Below are positions 8,308 to 18,499 of a stretch of DNA of 64,000 nucleotides, piece after piece; the first letter of the stretch is position 1; every line of letters starts with the position of its first letter. The notes beneath the pieces are model-generated. The model was not told the DNA's origin. It saw only the letters and a list, made by a program, of their open reading frames with translations, and did not search any database. The DNA comes from an uncultured Clostridia bacterium (GTDB taxonomy: Bacteria > Bacillota > Clostridia > Oscillospirales > Acutalibacteraceae), in assembly GCA_944385055.1 (NCBI GenBank), contig CALWVT010000004.1, positions 124,001-188,000 on the forward strand, in the 5' to 3' direction. The position numbers were made by a program, and so were the translations under genes.

Positions 8308-9747
8308 TTACTGGAGCGCTGCGTCCGCGCTCTGTTTGTCGGCCTTCGCCCGCGCGGCGGCACGGGCCTTCGCCGGTTCATAGTACTTATCGAGGATGGC
8401 GTCGTCGACGCGGTCGAGTTCGCCGCGCGGCAGAGTCGAGAGGAGCTCCCAGCCAAGGTCGAGGCTCTCCTCAATCGTGCGGTTCTCGTTAAAGCCCTGG
8501 TTGACAAACCTGGACTCAAACAGCCGGCCAAAGGCCAGGTACTGCTGGTCGATCGGGGAAAGTTCCTCTTCGCCGATAACGGACGCGAGCGAACGCGCAT
8601 CCATCACCTTCGAATACGCGGCAAAGAGCTGGTTCGAAACGGCGCTGTGGTCTTCGCGCGTAAAGCCCTCGCCGATGCCGTCCTTCATCAGACGCGACAG
8701 CGACGGCAGGACGCTGATCGGCGGATAGACGCCGGACGCGTCGAGGCCGCGGTCGAGCTGGATCTGCCCTTCCGTAATGTAGCCCGTCAAGTCCGGCACC
8801 GGATGGGTCAGGTCGTCGTTCGGCATCGTGAGGATCGGGATCTGCGTCACGCTGCCGCTCTTGCCGCGCACGATGCCGGCGCGTTCGTAAAGCGACGCGA
8901 GGTCGCTGTACAGATAGCCCGGATAGCCCTTTCTGCCCGGGATCTCGCCCTTACTCGAGGAGGTCTCACGCAGGGCTTCGCAGTAGCTGGTCATATCGGT
9001 CATGATGACGAGCACGTGCATCCCCAGGTCAAACGCGAGGTATTCGGCCGCCGTCAGCGCGCAGCGCGGCGTGAGCACACGTTCGGAAATCGGGTCGTTT
9101 GCGAGGTTTAAAAACATCACAACGCGGCCCAATACGCCGCTGCTCTCAAAGCTCTTGCGGAAGTATTCCGCGACGTCGTATTTGACACCCATGGCGGCAA
9201 ACACGATGCAGAAATTGTTCGAACCGTTTTTGTCCACAATCTTCGCCTGGCGCGCGATCTGCACGGCCAGCTCGTTGTGCTTCATGCCGTCGCCCGAGAA
9301 GATCGGCAGCTTCTGCCCGCGGATCAGCGTCATCAGCGTGTCAATCGTCGAAATGCCCGTATTGATGTAGTTCTTCGGGTACACGCGGCTGACGGGGTTA
9401 ATCGGCGTGCCGTTGATGTCGGCGCGCTTGACCGGGAAAATATCGCCCAGGCCGTCGATCGGCTGGCCGACGCCGTTAAACACACGGCCCAAAATTTCCG
9501 GCGAAAGCGGCAGCTCCATCGGGTGGGCCAGAAGGCGCGTCTCCGTGTTGTCCAGAGAGACGTTGTTCGTGCCTTCAAAGACCTGGATAAAGACGCGGTC
9601 GCCCTCAATCTGGACGACACGGCCCTGGCGGACCTCCCCGCTCTCTAAGCGGATGGAGACCATCTCTTCCGAGGAGGCGTTCGGGACGTGGTCGAGCACA
9701 AGGAAGGAGCCGTTGATTTCCTTAACGCCTACATAATCCAAAATCAT
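8308..9747 (-). CDS. ntpB: V-type ATP synthase subunit B
   Basis: The non-catalytic nucleotide-interface subunit of the A3B3 hexamer; 479 residues. It carries the beta-barrel start ([18 protein letters not shown]), the conserved [15 protein letters not shown] stretch and [14 protein letters not shown] in place of a Walker A loop, as expected for B. The ATG at 9747 has AGGAGG ten bases upstream; a longer frame runs upstream into the gap and the end of subunit A but has no ribosome-binding support. It lies between subunits A and D in the usual A-B-D order. Confidence 0.96.
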   Translation of the reverse strand: MILDYVGVKEINGSFLVLDHVPNASSEEMVSIRLESGEVRQGRVVQIEGDRVFIQVFEGTNNVSLDNTETRLLAHPMELPLSPEILGRVFNGVGQPIDGLGDIFPVKRADINGTPINPVSRVYPKNYINTGISTIDTLMTLIRGQKLPIFSGDGMKHNELAVQIARQAKIVDKNGSNNFCIVFAAMGVKYDVAEYFRKSFESSGVLGRVVMFLNLANDPISERVLTPRCALTAAEYLAFDLGMHVLVIMTDMTSYCEALRETSSSKGEIPGRKGYPGYLYSDLASLYERAGIVRGKSGSVTQIPILTMPNDDLTHPVPDLTGYITEGQIQLDRGLDASGVYPPISVLPSLSRLMKDGIGEGFTREDHSAVSNQLFAAYSKVMDARSLASVIGEEELSPIDQQYLAFGRLFESRFVNQGFNENRTIEESLDLGWELLSTLPRGELDRVDDAILDKYYEPAKARAAARAKADKQSADAALQ

Positions 9748-9760
9748 CCTGCACACCTCC

Positions 9761-11518
9761 TTATGCCTGCACAATGGCGTCCATCGCCGTGTCGATCTCT
9801 TGGATATACGCGTCGAATTTCTCGAGCTGGTTATTCGGGACGTCATACTTCATCTTGACAATCTTATCGAAAAGCCCGGTCGCGAGGATCGTCGAAATCG
9901 GGATGCTGGCCGCAACCAGCTGCTTTGCGCGCGCATACAGGTGCAGAATCGTGCGCATCATGCGCTTCTGCTTTTCCATCGGGACGAACGTGTCCTCCTG
10001 ATGGAACGCATTTTGCTGCAAAAACCCGACGCGCACCACACGGGCAATCTCGATGACGAGTTTCTGGTCGTCCGGCAGGACGTCCGCGCCGATGAGCTTG
10101 ACGATCTCCATGAGCTTGTTTTCCTCCTGGAGGATCTGGTTGATCTGGCTGCGGTACTCGAGGAACTCTTCGCCGAGGTTCTGATTATACCAATCCGTCA
10201 GGTCGGGCAGATATTCGCTGTAGCTGTCCATCCAGTTGATGGCCGGGTAATGGCGCGCGTAGGCAAGGGATTTGTCCAGCGCCCAGAAGCAGCGCGTAAA
10301 GCGCTTCGTGTTCTGCGTGACCGGCTCGGAGAAGTCGCCGCCGGCCGGCGAGACCGCGCCGATTAAGGTGACGGAGCCGTCGGAGCCGTTTAAGTTCTCG
10401 ACCATGCCGGCGCGTTCATAGAACTGCGCCAGGCGGCTGGGCAGGTATGCCGGGAAGCCTTCTTCGGCGGGCATCTCTTCGAGGCGGCCGCTGATCTCGC
10501 GCAGCGCTTCCGCCCAGCGGGAGGTCGAGTCGGCCATCATGGCCACGTGGTAGCCCATATCGCGGTAGTATTCCGCGAGCGTGACGCCGGTATAAATGGA
10601 CGCCTCACGGGCCGCAACGGGCATGTTGCTGGTGTTCGCGATGAGCACCGTGCGGTCCGTCATCGGGCGGCCGCTCTTCGGGTCGATGAGTTCGCTGAAC
10701 TCCTCGAGCACCTGGCTCATCTCGTTGCCGCGTTCGCCGCAGCCGACGTAAATGATGATGTCCGCGTCGCACCATTTTGCGAGCTGATGCTGCATCATCG
10801 TCTTGCCCGTGCCGAAACCGCCCGGGATCGCCGCGGCGCCGCCCTTCGCGAGCGGGAACATCGTATCGACGATGCGCTGGCCGGTGACCAGCGGGATCTG
10901 GCTTGGCAAATGCTTTTTGACCGGGCGCGGCTGTTTGATCGGCCACTTCTGGCAGAGCGTCAGCTTGTGGGTGACGCCGTTGCCGTCGAGGATCTCAAGG
11001 ATCGTATCGTTGACCTTATGCGGGCCGCTCGGCGCCGCGAACGTCACTTTGCCCGAAAGATTCGGCGGCACCATCGAGCGGTGTTCGATAATCTGCGTTT
11101 CCGGGCAGGTCGCGTAGATGTCGCCGCCGGAAAGCTCGTCGCCGATCTTGCGCGTCACCGTCACGTCCCAGACGCGGTCCTCGTTTAACGCGGAAACGTT
11201 GCTGCCGCGCGCAATAAACGAGCCGGAGGCTTCCGCAATCGCCTTCAACGGGCGCTCGATGCCGTCAAAAATGTTGTCGAGGATGCCGGGGCCTAAGGTC
11301 ACGTTCATCGGCGCGCCGGTGCCTTCCACCGGTTCGCCGGGCTTTAACCCCGTCGTCTCCTCATAGCACTGGATCGTCGTGAAGTGATCGTTTACACCGA
11401 TGACCTCGCCGACTAAGTGCTCACGGCCGACGTAAACCATCTCCATCATCGAAAACGAGTGCGATTCCTTGACGGTGATGACCGGGCCGTTGATTCCATA
11501 AATGCAGTCCTGTGTCAT
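9761..11518 (-). CDS. ntpA: V-type ATP synthase catalytic subunit A
   Basis: The ATP-hydrolysing or -synthesising subunit of the V1/A1 head; 585 residues, as usual. The Walker A loop reads PGGFGTGKT at ~232-240, and the bulge region typical of V/A-type A subunits (~110-190) is present, which distinguishes it from F-type beta. The conserved Glu follows in GERGNEM. The gene starts 15 bases after the end of subunit E and is the core of the nine-gene operon. Confidence 0.97.
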   Translation of the reverse strand: MTQDCIYGINGPVITVKESHSFSMMEMVYVGREHLVGEVIGVNDHFTTIQCYEETTGLKPGEPVEGTGAPMNVTLGPGILDNIFDGIERPLKAIAEASGSFIARGSNVSALNEDRVWDVTVTRKIGDELSGGDIYATCPETQIIEHRSMVPPNLSGKVTFAAPSGPHKVNDTILEILDGNGVTHKLTLCQKWPIKQPRPVKKHLPSQIPLVTGQRIVDTMFPLAKGGAAAIPGGFGTGKTMMQHQLAKWCDADIIIYVGCGERGNEMSQVLEEFSELIDPKSGRPMTDRTVLIANTSNMPVAAREASIYTGVTLAEYYRDMGYHVAMMADSTSRWAEALREISGRLEEMPAEEGFPAYLPSRLAQFYERAGMVENLNGSDGSVTLIGAVSPAGGDFSEPVTQNTKRFTRCFWALDKSLAYARHYPAINWMDSYSEYLPDLTDWYNQNLGEEFLEYRSQINQILQEENKLMEIVKLIGADVLPDDQKLVIEIARVVRVGFLQQNAFHQEDTFVPMEKQKRMMRTILHLYARAKQLVAASIPISTILATGLFDKIVKMKYDVPNNQLEKFDAYIQEIDTAMDAIVQA

Positions 11519-11533
11519 ATGCTCCCTCCCTCC

Positions 11534-12148
11534 TTATTCGATCGAAAGGCCGGCATTGGCCTCAAACCACGCGCGCTGGTCTTCGAGCATTGCGTCGAGC
11601 GTCTGGTCCGCAGCAAGGCCGAGCGATTTGCTGCGCACGACAAAGCCGCCCAAATGAATCTTGCCGTCCTGTGCAAAGGTGCACGGGGCACCGAACGCCT
11701 TCTGCACGGTCTTCTGCCATTTGCTGTCTTCCGGGCGCATGCAGAACACCGTGTCGCCGGCCGTAAAGAGCACAGCCGCCTCTTGGACGGCGCGCTCCAG
11801 AAACGCCGCGTACGCTTCCGATGCGGCAAACGCGCGCAGGGCGTCCTTCGCCTTTTGGAAAACCTCTTCCGTGATCTCCTGGCGGCGCGTCAGCAAATCG
11901 CGGCGCACCTCCTGCTCCCGCAGCGCCATCTCGCGCAGGATCCGGTTTTTCGTCTGCGCGCGCTCCTGCTGGATTAACCCGCGCGTCTCGTGCAAAGCCT
12001 CCTGGCGCGCCTGTTCCAGCACGCGGCTGCGGTAGGCTTCCACTTCCTGCAGAATTTTATTGCGCTGCTGCGTCGCGTAATGGTGAATTGCCGATTGAAA
12101 TTTATCGATTTTTTCGTCGTTTGGCGTCATCAATTTTTCCTGAGCCAT
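11534..12148 (-). CDS. ntpE: V-type ATP synthase subunit E
   Basis: A peripheral stalk subunit that ties the A3B3 head to subunit I. The 204 residues begin with a long, strongly charged coiled coil (~10-110, many Arg, Glu and Gln) and finish with a small globular domain containing the GGFVVRSKS motif near residue 165, typical of subunit E. It lies between subunit F and subunit A. Confidence 0.9.
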   Translation of the reverse strand: MAQEKLMTPNDEKIDKFQSAIHHYATQQRNKILQEVEAYRSRVLEQARQEALHETRGLIQQERAQTKNRILREMALREQEVRRDLLTRRQEITEEVFQKAKDALRAFAASEAYAAFLERAVQEAAVLFTAGDTVFCMRPEDSKWQKTVQKAFGAPCTFAQDGKIHLGGFVVRSKSLGLAADQTLDAMLEDQRAWFEANAGLSIE

Positions 12149-12168
12149 CTTTCCATTTGCCTCCCCGC

Positions 12169-12477
12169 TTAGATTTTAACGCCGATCGCCTCGCGGACGT
12201 ACTCGGTAATGGAATCCTTCGTGCGGCCGTTTCCGTGCCGGTCAGGGATCTCAACGATCAGCGGGTGCTTCATCTTCAGTTTGAGGTCATAAATCAGCTC
12301 CGGGCACAGCTGCAGAAGCGTCGCCGTGATTAAAATAACGGCAACGTCCGGCATGGCGGTCGCCTGTTTGAGCGCGTCCTTGACCTCCTCGGCCGTGTGG
12401 ACGACGACCCCGTCAATCCCCGCAAGCCGCATGCCGACCTGGGTGTCGACATTGTCGCTGATCAGATAAAAACGCAT
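12169..12477 (-). CDS. V-type ATP synthase subunit F
   Basis: A 102-residue Rossmann-like subunit that binds the D shaft and modulates rotation. The start MRFYLISDNVDTQVGMRLAGI and the acidic DVAVILIT strand fit the family. It lies in the expected place between K and E, with 10 bases to the K subunit gene. In Enterococcus nomenclature this subunit is NtpG. Confidence 0.9.
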   Translation of the reverse strand: MRFYLISDNVDTQVGMRLAGIDGVVVHTAEEVKDALKQATAMPDVAVILITATLLQLCPELIYDLKLKMKHPLIVEIPDRHGNGRTKDSITEYVREAIGVKI

Positions 12478-12487
12478 GGTGTCCGCC

Positions 12488-12892
12488 TCACAGCTGGGTC
12501 ATGATCATGATGGAGATCAAAAGGCCATAAAGCGCGATGCCTTCGCCCAATGCCACGAAGATGATGGATTTACCGAAGTTCTTCGGGTCTTCGCTCGTCG
12601 CGCCGATTGCGGCCGCAGCGGACGGGCCGACGGCGATGCCGCCGCCGATGCCGCCAAGGCCCACAGCCAGGCCCATGCCGATCAGCCCTAAGCCCGTAGA
12701 GCTCGAGGAGGCAACGTCCGCCGCGTGGACGCCAAGGCTCGTTGCAAAGCACAAAGCGCCGACAAGCAGGAACGTAAAGACCTGCGCCAGAAGCGCCGTG
12801 CGGGGTTTCTTGCCGCGGTTGACCGCGCGCGTTGCGAGAATTACGGAAACGACCAGGAATACGACCGGAATGGCCAAAATGATAGCTGTCAT
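12488..12892 (-). CDS. ntpK: V-type ATP synthase subunit K (membrane rotor ring)
   Basis: The proteolipid that forms the ion-carrying rotor ring. The 134 residues hold four hydrophobic segments. The C-terminal pair (GLGLIGMGLAVGLGGIGGGIAVG and KSIIFVALGEGIALYGLL) is the real rotor hairpin, with the ion-binding carboxylate at ~E117. The first two segments are not similar to it and look like an N-terminal anchor/leader extension, known in clostridial K subunits. The ATG at 12892 is chosen because GGAGGGG precedes it at good spacing; a TTG at 12907 sits on that same Shine-Dalgarno. Whether H+ or Na+ is carried cannot be told from what I can see. Confidence 0.92.
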   Translation of the reverse strand: MTAIILAIPVVFLVVSVILATRAVNRGKKPRTALLAQVFTFLLVGALCFATSLGVHAADVASSSSTGLGLIGMGLAVGLGGIGGGIAVGPSAAAAIGATSEDPKNFGKSIIFVALGEGIALYGLLISIMIMTQL

Positions 12893-12973
12893 AAGAGTCC
12901 CCTCCAAAAAGGCAGTATTTAGAATTTTTTATAAAGAATTTTTTATAAATAGAATCGACAAAATCGGAAGCCG

Positions 12974-14935
12974 TTACGCCTTCTGCAGGCTGTTGACCTG
13001 CACCGGCGCGAACGGACGGCCGTCGCCGTCGTAGAAGCGGCTGAACATCTCATAGAAATTCAGACGCAGCACGTGGATGGCCACCAGAAGCGCTTCGAAC
13101 ACGCCGACGATCACGTTGCCGATGATAACGATCAGCAGATTGCCGAACGTGCCGTCCGCGCCGGCCATATTGGCCAGCGTGAAGACCATCGTCATCATGC
13201 CCGAATGGACGAGCACGAACGCGCCGACACGCAGAAACGAAACCGTGTTGCTCAAAAGCGACAGAAGCTGTTCGAAAAGCTCAAAGAAGCTCTGCACCAA
13301 AAATTCGCCCATCTTCGGCGGCTTCGCGGGCCTGTGTGCGAACAGGTTCTCGAAAAGCCCCTGCAAGAACAAAAGCACAAGCGGCGCCCCGAGCAGCACA
13401 ATCAGCGCCGGCACCGGCAGCATCGAGCCGCCCGTAAACATCGGCAGCACCACGCCGAACAGCAGGACCCAGTAGAACACAAGCCCCGCTAAGCCGTTGG
13501 GGTTAATCAGCGCCCGCGCCCAGTTTTTACGCCGGATGGCCGAATAGATGTTTAGAAGCATTGCGATGGAGATGCACACAAACCCGATGCAGACCGAAAT
13601 CAAGATGATCATCATCGTGGTATTGCCCTCCATCACGCTGATGGGCTTTTCCGCAAACCCGAGCGCGTGGTAGAGCGGGTCGAAGAAATCTTCATAGCCG
13701 AACCATGAGCCGAAGATCACGCCGAAAATCGCGGCGCTGATGCCGCACGGCAGCAGCACGCGCCCGACCGGCATATGGCGCTTGCGCCACATGTAGAAGA
13801 AGCCGAAAAACGCCAGGCACAGCCCTTGGCCCGTATCGGCAAACATGATGCCGTAAAGGACCGTGTAGAGGATGGCCACAAGCGGCGTCGGGTCGATCTC
13901 TTTGTAGTTGGGCATGCCGTACATCTCGACGAACGTCTCGAACGGCCGCACCAGGGCCTTATTCTTGAGCTTGACCGGCGGCGAATGGGACAGCTCGTTG
14001 TCGCCGCTTTCGAGGTTATACTCGATGCTCTCCAGGCCGTCTAATTCCTCGGTAAAGGCTTTTTCCTCCGACGCGGGGATCCAGCCGGCGAGGATGAAAT
14101 TGTCGTGGTAGCACGCCGCGTGACGGCGGATGCCGAAGAACGTGTTGCGCTCCGAAAGGTAGGAGTAAATGCGCCCGCAGGCGTCCGCCTCTTCCTTCCA
14201 GATGGCCTCCCCCTGCTGGGAAAGCGTCTCGAGCTTCTTTCGGAGCGTCGACGCCTGTGCTTCCAGGCGCTGGACCGTTTCCTCCGGCGTGCTCGTAATC
14301 TCTTTTAAGCGCAGCCGCTGGAAGTAAAGCGTGCGGAAAATCCCGTCGACGGTGTCCGCCTGGTCGATCGGGCACATGTACACGCCCCAAAGCCGGTGGT
14401 GGCTTTTCGTGCACGGGAAAAACGTCACATACGGATGATCCCGGTACGTCGTCTCCAACTGCTCCGCGCTCTCTTCGGGGATGGAACCGAAACGGACTTT
14501 GATGAATTTGCAGGAGCGGATTTCGTCGAGGTTCATGTTCTGCCCGACAAAATGGCTCATATTCTGCGCTTCCTGCGTGCATTCCTCGAGCGCTTTCTGC
14601 GTCTGCGTGCGCGCGGTCTGCACGGCGGTCAGTTTCTCACACAGCGTGTCCACATAAGAGAACGCATCGTCGTCCGTATAGGGCAGGCTCTGCACCTCTT
14701 CGTCCGGCAAAAGCCGCGGCTCTTTGTTGATAATCTGCAAGGCATCGTTTAATCGCTGCAGGGCCGTCGCGTAGCGGTTTTCTTCACTTAACGGCGTGAA
14801 CGCTTCCGTGTTCTCATAGAACTGCAGCGCGTTGTCCGGATGGAAAAACCCGCTGCGCCCGCAGATCTCCGTCACACGGTCGAGTTCCTGCATGCGCCCG
14901 ATGATGCTGACAACTTTGACTTTGATGACAGCCAA
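12974..14935 (-). CDS. ntpI: V-type ATP synthase subunit I
   Basis: The stator membrane subunit (equivalent of eukaryotic a) that forms the ion half-channels against the K ring; 653 residues. The N-terminal half is cytoplasmic with coiled coils (~60-270), and the C-terminal half (~340-640) has seven to eight transmembrane segments, including the LVQSFFELFEQLLSLLSNTVSFLRVGAF region that carries the essential Arg. The start MAVIKVKVVSIIGRM is typical. It follows subunit C by 15 bases. Confidence 0.94.
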   Translation of the reverse strand: MAVIKVKVVSIIGRMQELDRVTEICGRSGFFHPDNALQFYENTEAFTPLSEENRYATALQRLNDALQIINKEPRLLPDEEVQSLPYTDDDAFSYVDTLCEKLTAVQTARTQTQKALEECTQEAQNMSHFVGQNMNLDEIRSCKFIKVRFGSIPEESAEQLETTYRDHPYVTFFPCTKSHHRLWGVYMCPIDQADTVDGIFRTLYFQRLRLKEITSTPEETVQRLEAQASTLRKKLETLSQQGEAIWKEEADACGRIYSYLSERNTFFGIRRHAACYHDNFILAGWIPASEEKAFTEELDGLESIEYNLESGDNELSHSPPVKLKNKALVRPFETFVEMYGMPNYKEIDPTPLVAILYTVLYGIMFADTGQGLCLAFFGFFYMWRKRHMPVGRVLLPCGISAAIFGVIFGSWFGYEDFFDPLYHALGFAEKPISVMEGNTTMMIILISVCIGFVCISIAMLLNIYSAIRRKNWARALINPNGLAGLVFYWVLLFGVVLPMFTGGSMLPVPALIVLLGAPLVLLFLQGLFENLFAHRPAKPPKMGEFLVQSFFELFEQLLSLLSNTVSFLRVGAFVLVHSGMMTMVFTLANMAGADGTFGNLLIVIIGNVIVGVFEALLVAIHVLRLNFYEMFSRFYDGDGRPFAPVQVNSLQKA

Positions 14936-14950
14936 TGTGGGATGCTCCTT

Positions 14951-15991
14951 TCATAGAAAATGATATGGGGACAGCAGGCGCCGGATCTGTGCCGGCGGAA
15001 TCTTGTAGCGGATCCCTTCGATCAGATGGATCAGCGCCTGCATCTCGGTGTCCATCACATAGACGTACGACAGCATGACGACGCCCGACTGCGTGCTGAA
15101 AACGAGATTCTTATGCGCGTCTTTGTAGCGCACCACGAGCTTGAGCTGATCTGCGGTGTCCTCCATAAAGCGCAGCGTGCGCTTCCCGACGCGCGTCGTC
15201 CCCATGATGGCCGTCACCTGCTGGGTGGTGTCCGCCGTGGCCATCTCGAGCAGCTTCTTTTTGGAGATGCTGCCAAACGGCAGCAGGCACTGGCGGATTT
15301 TCTGGTCCGGCACATGATAATAGGACTTCAGCCGCAAAATGCGCGAATAGTTTTCCAAATCGATATAATCGTCGAGCATCCCGTGCAGCTGCTGGCGTGC
15401 AATCGGCGTGCTGTGGTGTTCGACCGCGTCATACAGCGCGTTGTAAAGATCCGTATACAGCGCATTTTCCAGGCCCGTATAGTCCTTAAAATCGCCGTCG
15501 GCCGGATAAAACGGCTCCACCTTTTTATAGTAGGCGCTGCCCTTTAAGGCCTCCATAATCTGCGCGAACGTCGTGGCCTGCTCCAACCCGTAAATGTTCA
15601 GCCGGCTGCTGTCGCGCAGAAGCGGCGCCGCCGAATACGCGGGGGTCGGCCTGTGCGCATCGACGCGCACGATGTTTCGCATCACCATGCGGATTTCCTG
15701 CATGCCGATTAAGAAGTGCCCCACGCCTTTGCCGACGTTGCGGTCATAAATGGAAAGCCGCGCGACGTCGCGCGTGAGCTTCGTGCGCAGAAGGTCCTCG
15801 AGCTCGCCGCGGTGGATGTTCGACTCTTGGATATCCGCGAGCACATCCCCGTAAACGGTGTTCGCCTTCAAATACGCCGCGGCCTCCGGGACGCTCTTGC
15901 AGTTTAAAAGGCTTTCCCAGTCCTCCTGCTTTAGGCGCCTGCCGTACATGGTGAGCGCTTTGCTGACAATGGCTGCATTTGATTTCGCCAT
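14951..15991 (-). CDS. ntpC: V-type ATP synthase subunit C
   Basis: The funnel-shaped subunit (C/d) that couples the D-F shaft to the K ring; 346 residues of mostly helical sequence with the typical three-lobed repeat. The N-terminal start is MAKSNAAIVSKALTMYGRRL, and a later stretch contains ENYSRILRLKSYY, matching the family. It lies between the small stalk subunit gene and subunit I, four bases from the upstream gene. Confidence 0.88.
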   Translation of the reverse strand: MAKSNAAIVSKALTMYGRRLKQEDWESLLNCKSVPEAAAYLKANTVYGDVLADIQESNIHRGELEDLLRTKLTRDVARLSIYDRNVGKGVGHFLIGMQEIRMVMRNIVRVDAHRPTPAYSAAPLLRDSSRLNIYGLEQATTFAQIMEALKGSAYYKKVEPFYPADGDFKDYTGLENALYTDLYNALYDAVEHHSTPIARQQLHGMLDDYIDLENYSRILRLKSYYHVPDQKIRQCLLPFGSISKKKLLEMATADTTQQVTAIMGTTRVGKRTLRFMEDTADQLKLVVRYKDAHKNLVFSTQSGVVMLSYVYVMDTEMQALIHLIEGIRYKIPPAQIRRLLSPYHFL

Positions 15992-15995
15992 ACGT

Positions 15996-16307
15996 TCACG
16001 CTCCCAATACGCGGTCTACGAGCTGCTGCACCCAGCGGCCGCCGTTTTCCCGGTACTGCGCTTCCATGCGCTCCCGGACGGCATCGTAGTGCGCCTTTGT
16101 CTTTTTCCAGGTCTCTTCGGCCTGGGCACGCTGCGCCGGTTCCTCCTGGGCGATGCGAGCGCGCGCCTCCTGCATGTACTTCGACCGGATCTGCTCGCGC
16201 TGCTTTTCGATGTCCTGCGTGGAATTGCGCTGCTCCTGCTGCGCCTCTTCCGTCAGCTTTTGCGCTTCGCGGTCGATGTCGACAATTCTTTGGATCAAAT
16301 CTTTCAT
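15996..16307 (-). CDS. V-type ATP synthase small stalk subunit (G/H-type)
   Basis: A 103-residue, nearly fully charged coiled-coil protein (rich in Gln, Glu, Arg) that fits the G/H-type peripheral stalk partner of subunit E. Sequence conservation in this class is poor, so the call rests on composition, length and first position in the operon. The ATG at 16307 has GGAGG ten bases upstream; a longer reading frame upstream crosses the promoter and is not used. Confidence 0.8.
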   Translation of the reverse strand: MKDLIQRIVDIDREAQKLTEEAQQEQRNSTQDIEKQREQIRSKYMQEARARIAQEEPAQRAQAEETWKKTKAHYDAVRERMEAQYRENGGRWVQQLVDRVLGA

Positions 16308-16415
16308 ACACAACACCTCCGTCTTGCGGGATTCCTCTTTCGGTTCCCAGCTGTCTGTCGCGTGGTCACAGGCAATAATGAAAATTTTTTGGAAATTCCT
16401 GATTGAGGCGTGTTC

Positions 16416-16424
16416 ATTATAGCA
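16416..16424 (-). promoter_or_regulatory. Extended -10 promoter of the V-ATPase operon, with TGAACA repeats
   Basis: On the minus strand TGC precedes TATAAT. The -35 is weak. TGTTCA occurs twice upstream of it on the minus strand (plus-strand TGAACA at 16444-16449 and 16455-16460), and an inverted copy overlaps the -10 (16411-16416). The rest of the gap to 16553 holds a hairpin at 16479-16504 without a T run. Confidence 0.55.
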
Positions 16425-16553
16425 CCCTTCGCGCGGCAAATCGTGAACAAAAAATGAACAAGCGCGGTTTCTTTCACACTTTTCCCAAGCATTGCAGGGA
16501 AAAGTGGAAACGGGCGCGGAAACGCCGGCGGCCAAGAAAGCCCAAAAAAGCCG

Positions 16554-17912
16554 TCAGTTCTTCAGGCTCTGCATCGGGGCCGGGATGCGGCCGCCGCGGC
16601 TGATGAATTTTTCGGGCGACCAGCGGTTTACCTCCATCACGGGGCCGCTGCCGAGCAGGCCGCCGAAGTCGAGCATGTCGCCGACTTCCTTCCCGATGGC
16701 CGGGATCACGCGCACGGCGGTCGTCTTGCTGTTGACCATGCCGATGGCCGCCTCGTCCGCGATGATGGCGGAAATGATGGAGGCGGGCGTGTCGCCGGGG
16801 ATCACGATCATATCGAGGCCCACGCTGCACACGGCCGTCATCGCTTCGAGCTTCGTAATCGTCAGCGCGCCGCGCTTTGCCGCGTCGATCATGCCGGCAT
16901 CCTCCGAAACCGGGATAAAGGCGCCGGAAAGGCCGCCGACGTGGGAGCTGGCCATGATGCCGCCCTTTTTAACGGCGTCGTTTAACAGCGCCAGGCACGC
17001 CGTCGTGCCGCACGCGCCGCAGCTTTCGAGGCCCATCTCCTCGAGAATATGCGCCACCGAATCGCCGACGGCCGGCGTCGGCGCCAGCGACAGGTCGACA
17101 ATGCCAAACGGCACACACAGCCGGCGGCTGGCCTCCTGCGCGACGAGCTGGCCCATGCGCGTGATCTTAAACGCGGTCTTCTTGACGACGTTCGCGACCT
17201 CGCTTAAATCGGCGTCCGGGCACTTGTGCAGCGCCGCGCGCACGACGCCGGGGCCGGAAACGCCGACGTTAATCACGCAGTCCGGCTCGCCGACGCCGTG
17301 GAACGCACCCGCCATGAACGGGTTATCCTCGGGCGCGTTGCAGAATACGACGAGTTTCGCCGGGCCGATGCAGTTTTTCTCCTTCGTCGCCTCGGCCGCG
17401 CGCACGACGACCTGGCCCATCTTCTTGACGGCATCCATGTTGATGCCCGCCTTCGTCGTGCCGATGTTGACGCTCGAGCAAACGAACTCCGTCTCGGCAA
17501 GCGCCTGGGGAATGCTCTCGATCAAGCCATAATCCCCCGGGCCGAAGCCCTTATGCACCAGCGCCGAATAGCCGCCGATAAAGTTGACGCCCGTCGTCTT
17601 CGCCGCGCGGTCGAGCGCATGCGCAAAGCGCACCGGGTCGCGGTCCGGGCAGGCGCCCGCCACGAGGGCGATCGGCGTCACGGAAATGCGCTTGTGGATA
17701 ATCGGGATGCCGTAATCCTTGCTGATCTGCTCGCCCGTCTCCACGAGTTTCCCGGCGTAGCGGCAGATTTTGTCGTAGATTTTGTCGCAGGCGCGGTCGG
17801 GGTCGCTGTCGATGCAGTCGAGCAGCGAGATGCCCATCGTAATCGTGCGGATGTCGAGGTTTTCGTTGTCGATCATCTGGATCGTTTCGAGTATATCATG
17901 GGTGTCGATCAT
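16554..17912 (-). CDS. UPF0210 family protein (PFL-like, DUF711)
   Basis: 452 residues matching the UPF0210/DUF711 family ([20 protein letters not shown] start; [33 protein letters not shown]). The family has a pyruvate-formate-lyase-like barrel fold by structure, but no settled reaction. It is almost always paired with a small ACT-domain gene, as here, where the ACT gene lies 34 bases upstream. The pairing suggests ligand-controlled activity in amino acid metabolism (inference). Confidence 0.93.
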   Translation of the reverse strand: MIDTHDILETIQMIDNENLDIRTITMGISLLDCIDSDPDRACDKIYDKICRYAGKLVETGEQISKDYGIPIIHKRISVTPIALVAGACPDRDPVRFAHALDRAAKTTGVNFIGGYSALVHKGFGPGDYGLIESIPQALAETEFVCSSVNIGTTKAGINMDAVKKMGQVVVRAAEATKEKNCIGPAKLVVFCNAPEDNPFMAGAFHGVGEPDCVINVGVSGPGVVRAALHKCPDADLSEVANVVKKTAFKITRMGQLVAQEASRRLCVPFGIVDLSLAPTPAVGDSVAHILEEMGLESCGACGTTACLALLNDAVKKGGIMASSHVGGLSGAFIPVSEDAGMIDAAKRGALTITKLEAMTAVCSVGLDMIVIPGDTPASIISAIIADEAAIGMVNSKTTAVRVIPAIGKEVGDMLDFGGLLGSGPVMEVNRWSPEKFISRGGRIPAPMQSLKN

Positions 17913-17946
17913 CGTTTCACCGTCCCCTTTTCCTAATCTTTCTTCA

Positions 17947-18216
17947 TCAAATCTTATGCATGGAATTGAAGATATCCTCGTGCATCACGTGGATCTTGAG
18001 ATTTTCCCGCTCTCCAAGCTCCGTAAACTGGTCGGAAAGCTCGCCGATCGAGACCTTCGACTTTGAGATATCCACAAGCATGATCATCGCGAACAGGTCC
18101 TGCAGGACCGACTGCGTGACTTCCAGCACATTGACGCTGTTCTCGGCGCAGATGGCGGAGACTTTCGCCAGAATCCCAACCATGTCTTTCCCAATAACGG
18201 TAATCACAGCACGCAT
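17947..18216 (-). CDS. ACT domain protein, UPF0237 family
   Basis: 89 residues forming two ACT-type beta-alpha-beta units; the start [20 protein letters not shown] is typical of the GcvR-like UPF0237 family. ACT domains bind amino acids and regulate partner enzymes. It precedes the UPF0210 gene in the same unit. The ATG has CGGAGG upstream, and a strong promoter lies at 18301-18329. Confidence 0.93.
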   Translation of the reverse strand: MRAVITVIGKDMVGILAKVSAICAENSVNVLEVTQSVLQDLFAMIMLVDISKSKVSIGELSDQFTELGERENLKIHVMHEDIFNSMHKI

Positions 18217-18300
18217 TTTGATTCCTCCGGTTCATTCGATTTGCAAGGCTTCCCTGCGCGTTTCAAAAGGAGACCGCGAATCAGAAAATCCTGTCTTTTC

Positions 18301-18329
18301 ATTATGAACGAGATTTCCACGCTTGTCAA
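18301..18329 (-). promoter_or_regulatory. Sigma-A promoter of the ACT/UPF0210 unit
   Basis: On the minus strand TTGACA, a 17-base spacer and CATAAT. The remaining part of the 18217-18571 gap holds a weak plus-strand TACAAT (18433-18438) and a hairpin with T run in front of the PHP gene. Confidence 0.8.
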
Positions 18330-18453
18330 TGCTCCTTTTTTACACAGGCACCTAGCAAACTGTCAAAAATCTTTCTTTTGGATGCGGAGCGAACTGGGCA
18401 CCTGACCTGTAGGATTTACCGGACAAATGTGGTACAATGAATTTGTCTATACA

Positions 18454-18499
18454 AAAAGCGCCGCGGCACGGGCTTCCTGTACGGCCGCGGCGCCTTTTT
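18454..18499 (+). terminator. Terminator-like hairpin in the leader of the PHP gene
   Basis: The arms GCGCCGCGGC and GCCGCGGCGC form a strong stem followed by CTTTTTC. It lies after a possible -10 (TACAAT, 18433-18438) and 73 bases before the PHP gene, so it would stop transcription before the gene unless it is regulated. Confidence 0.6.
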
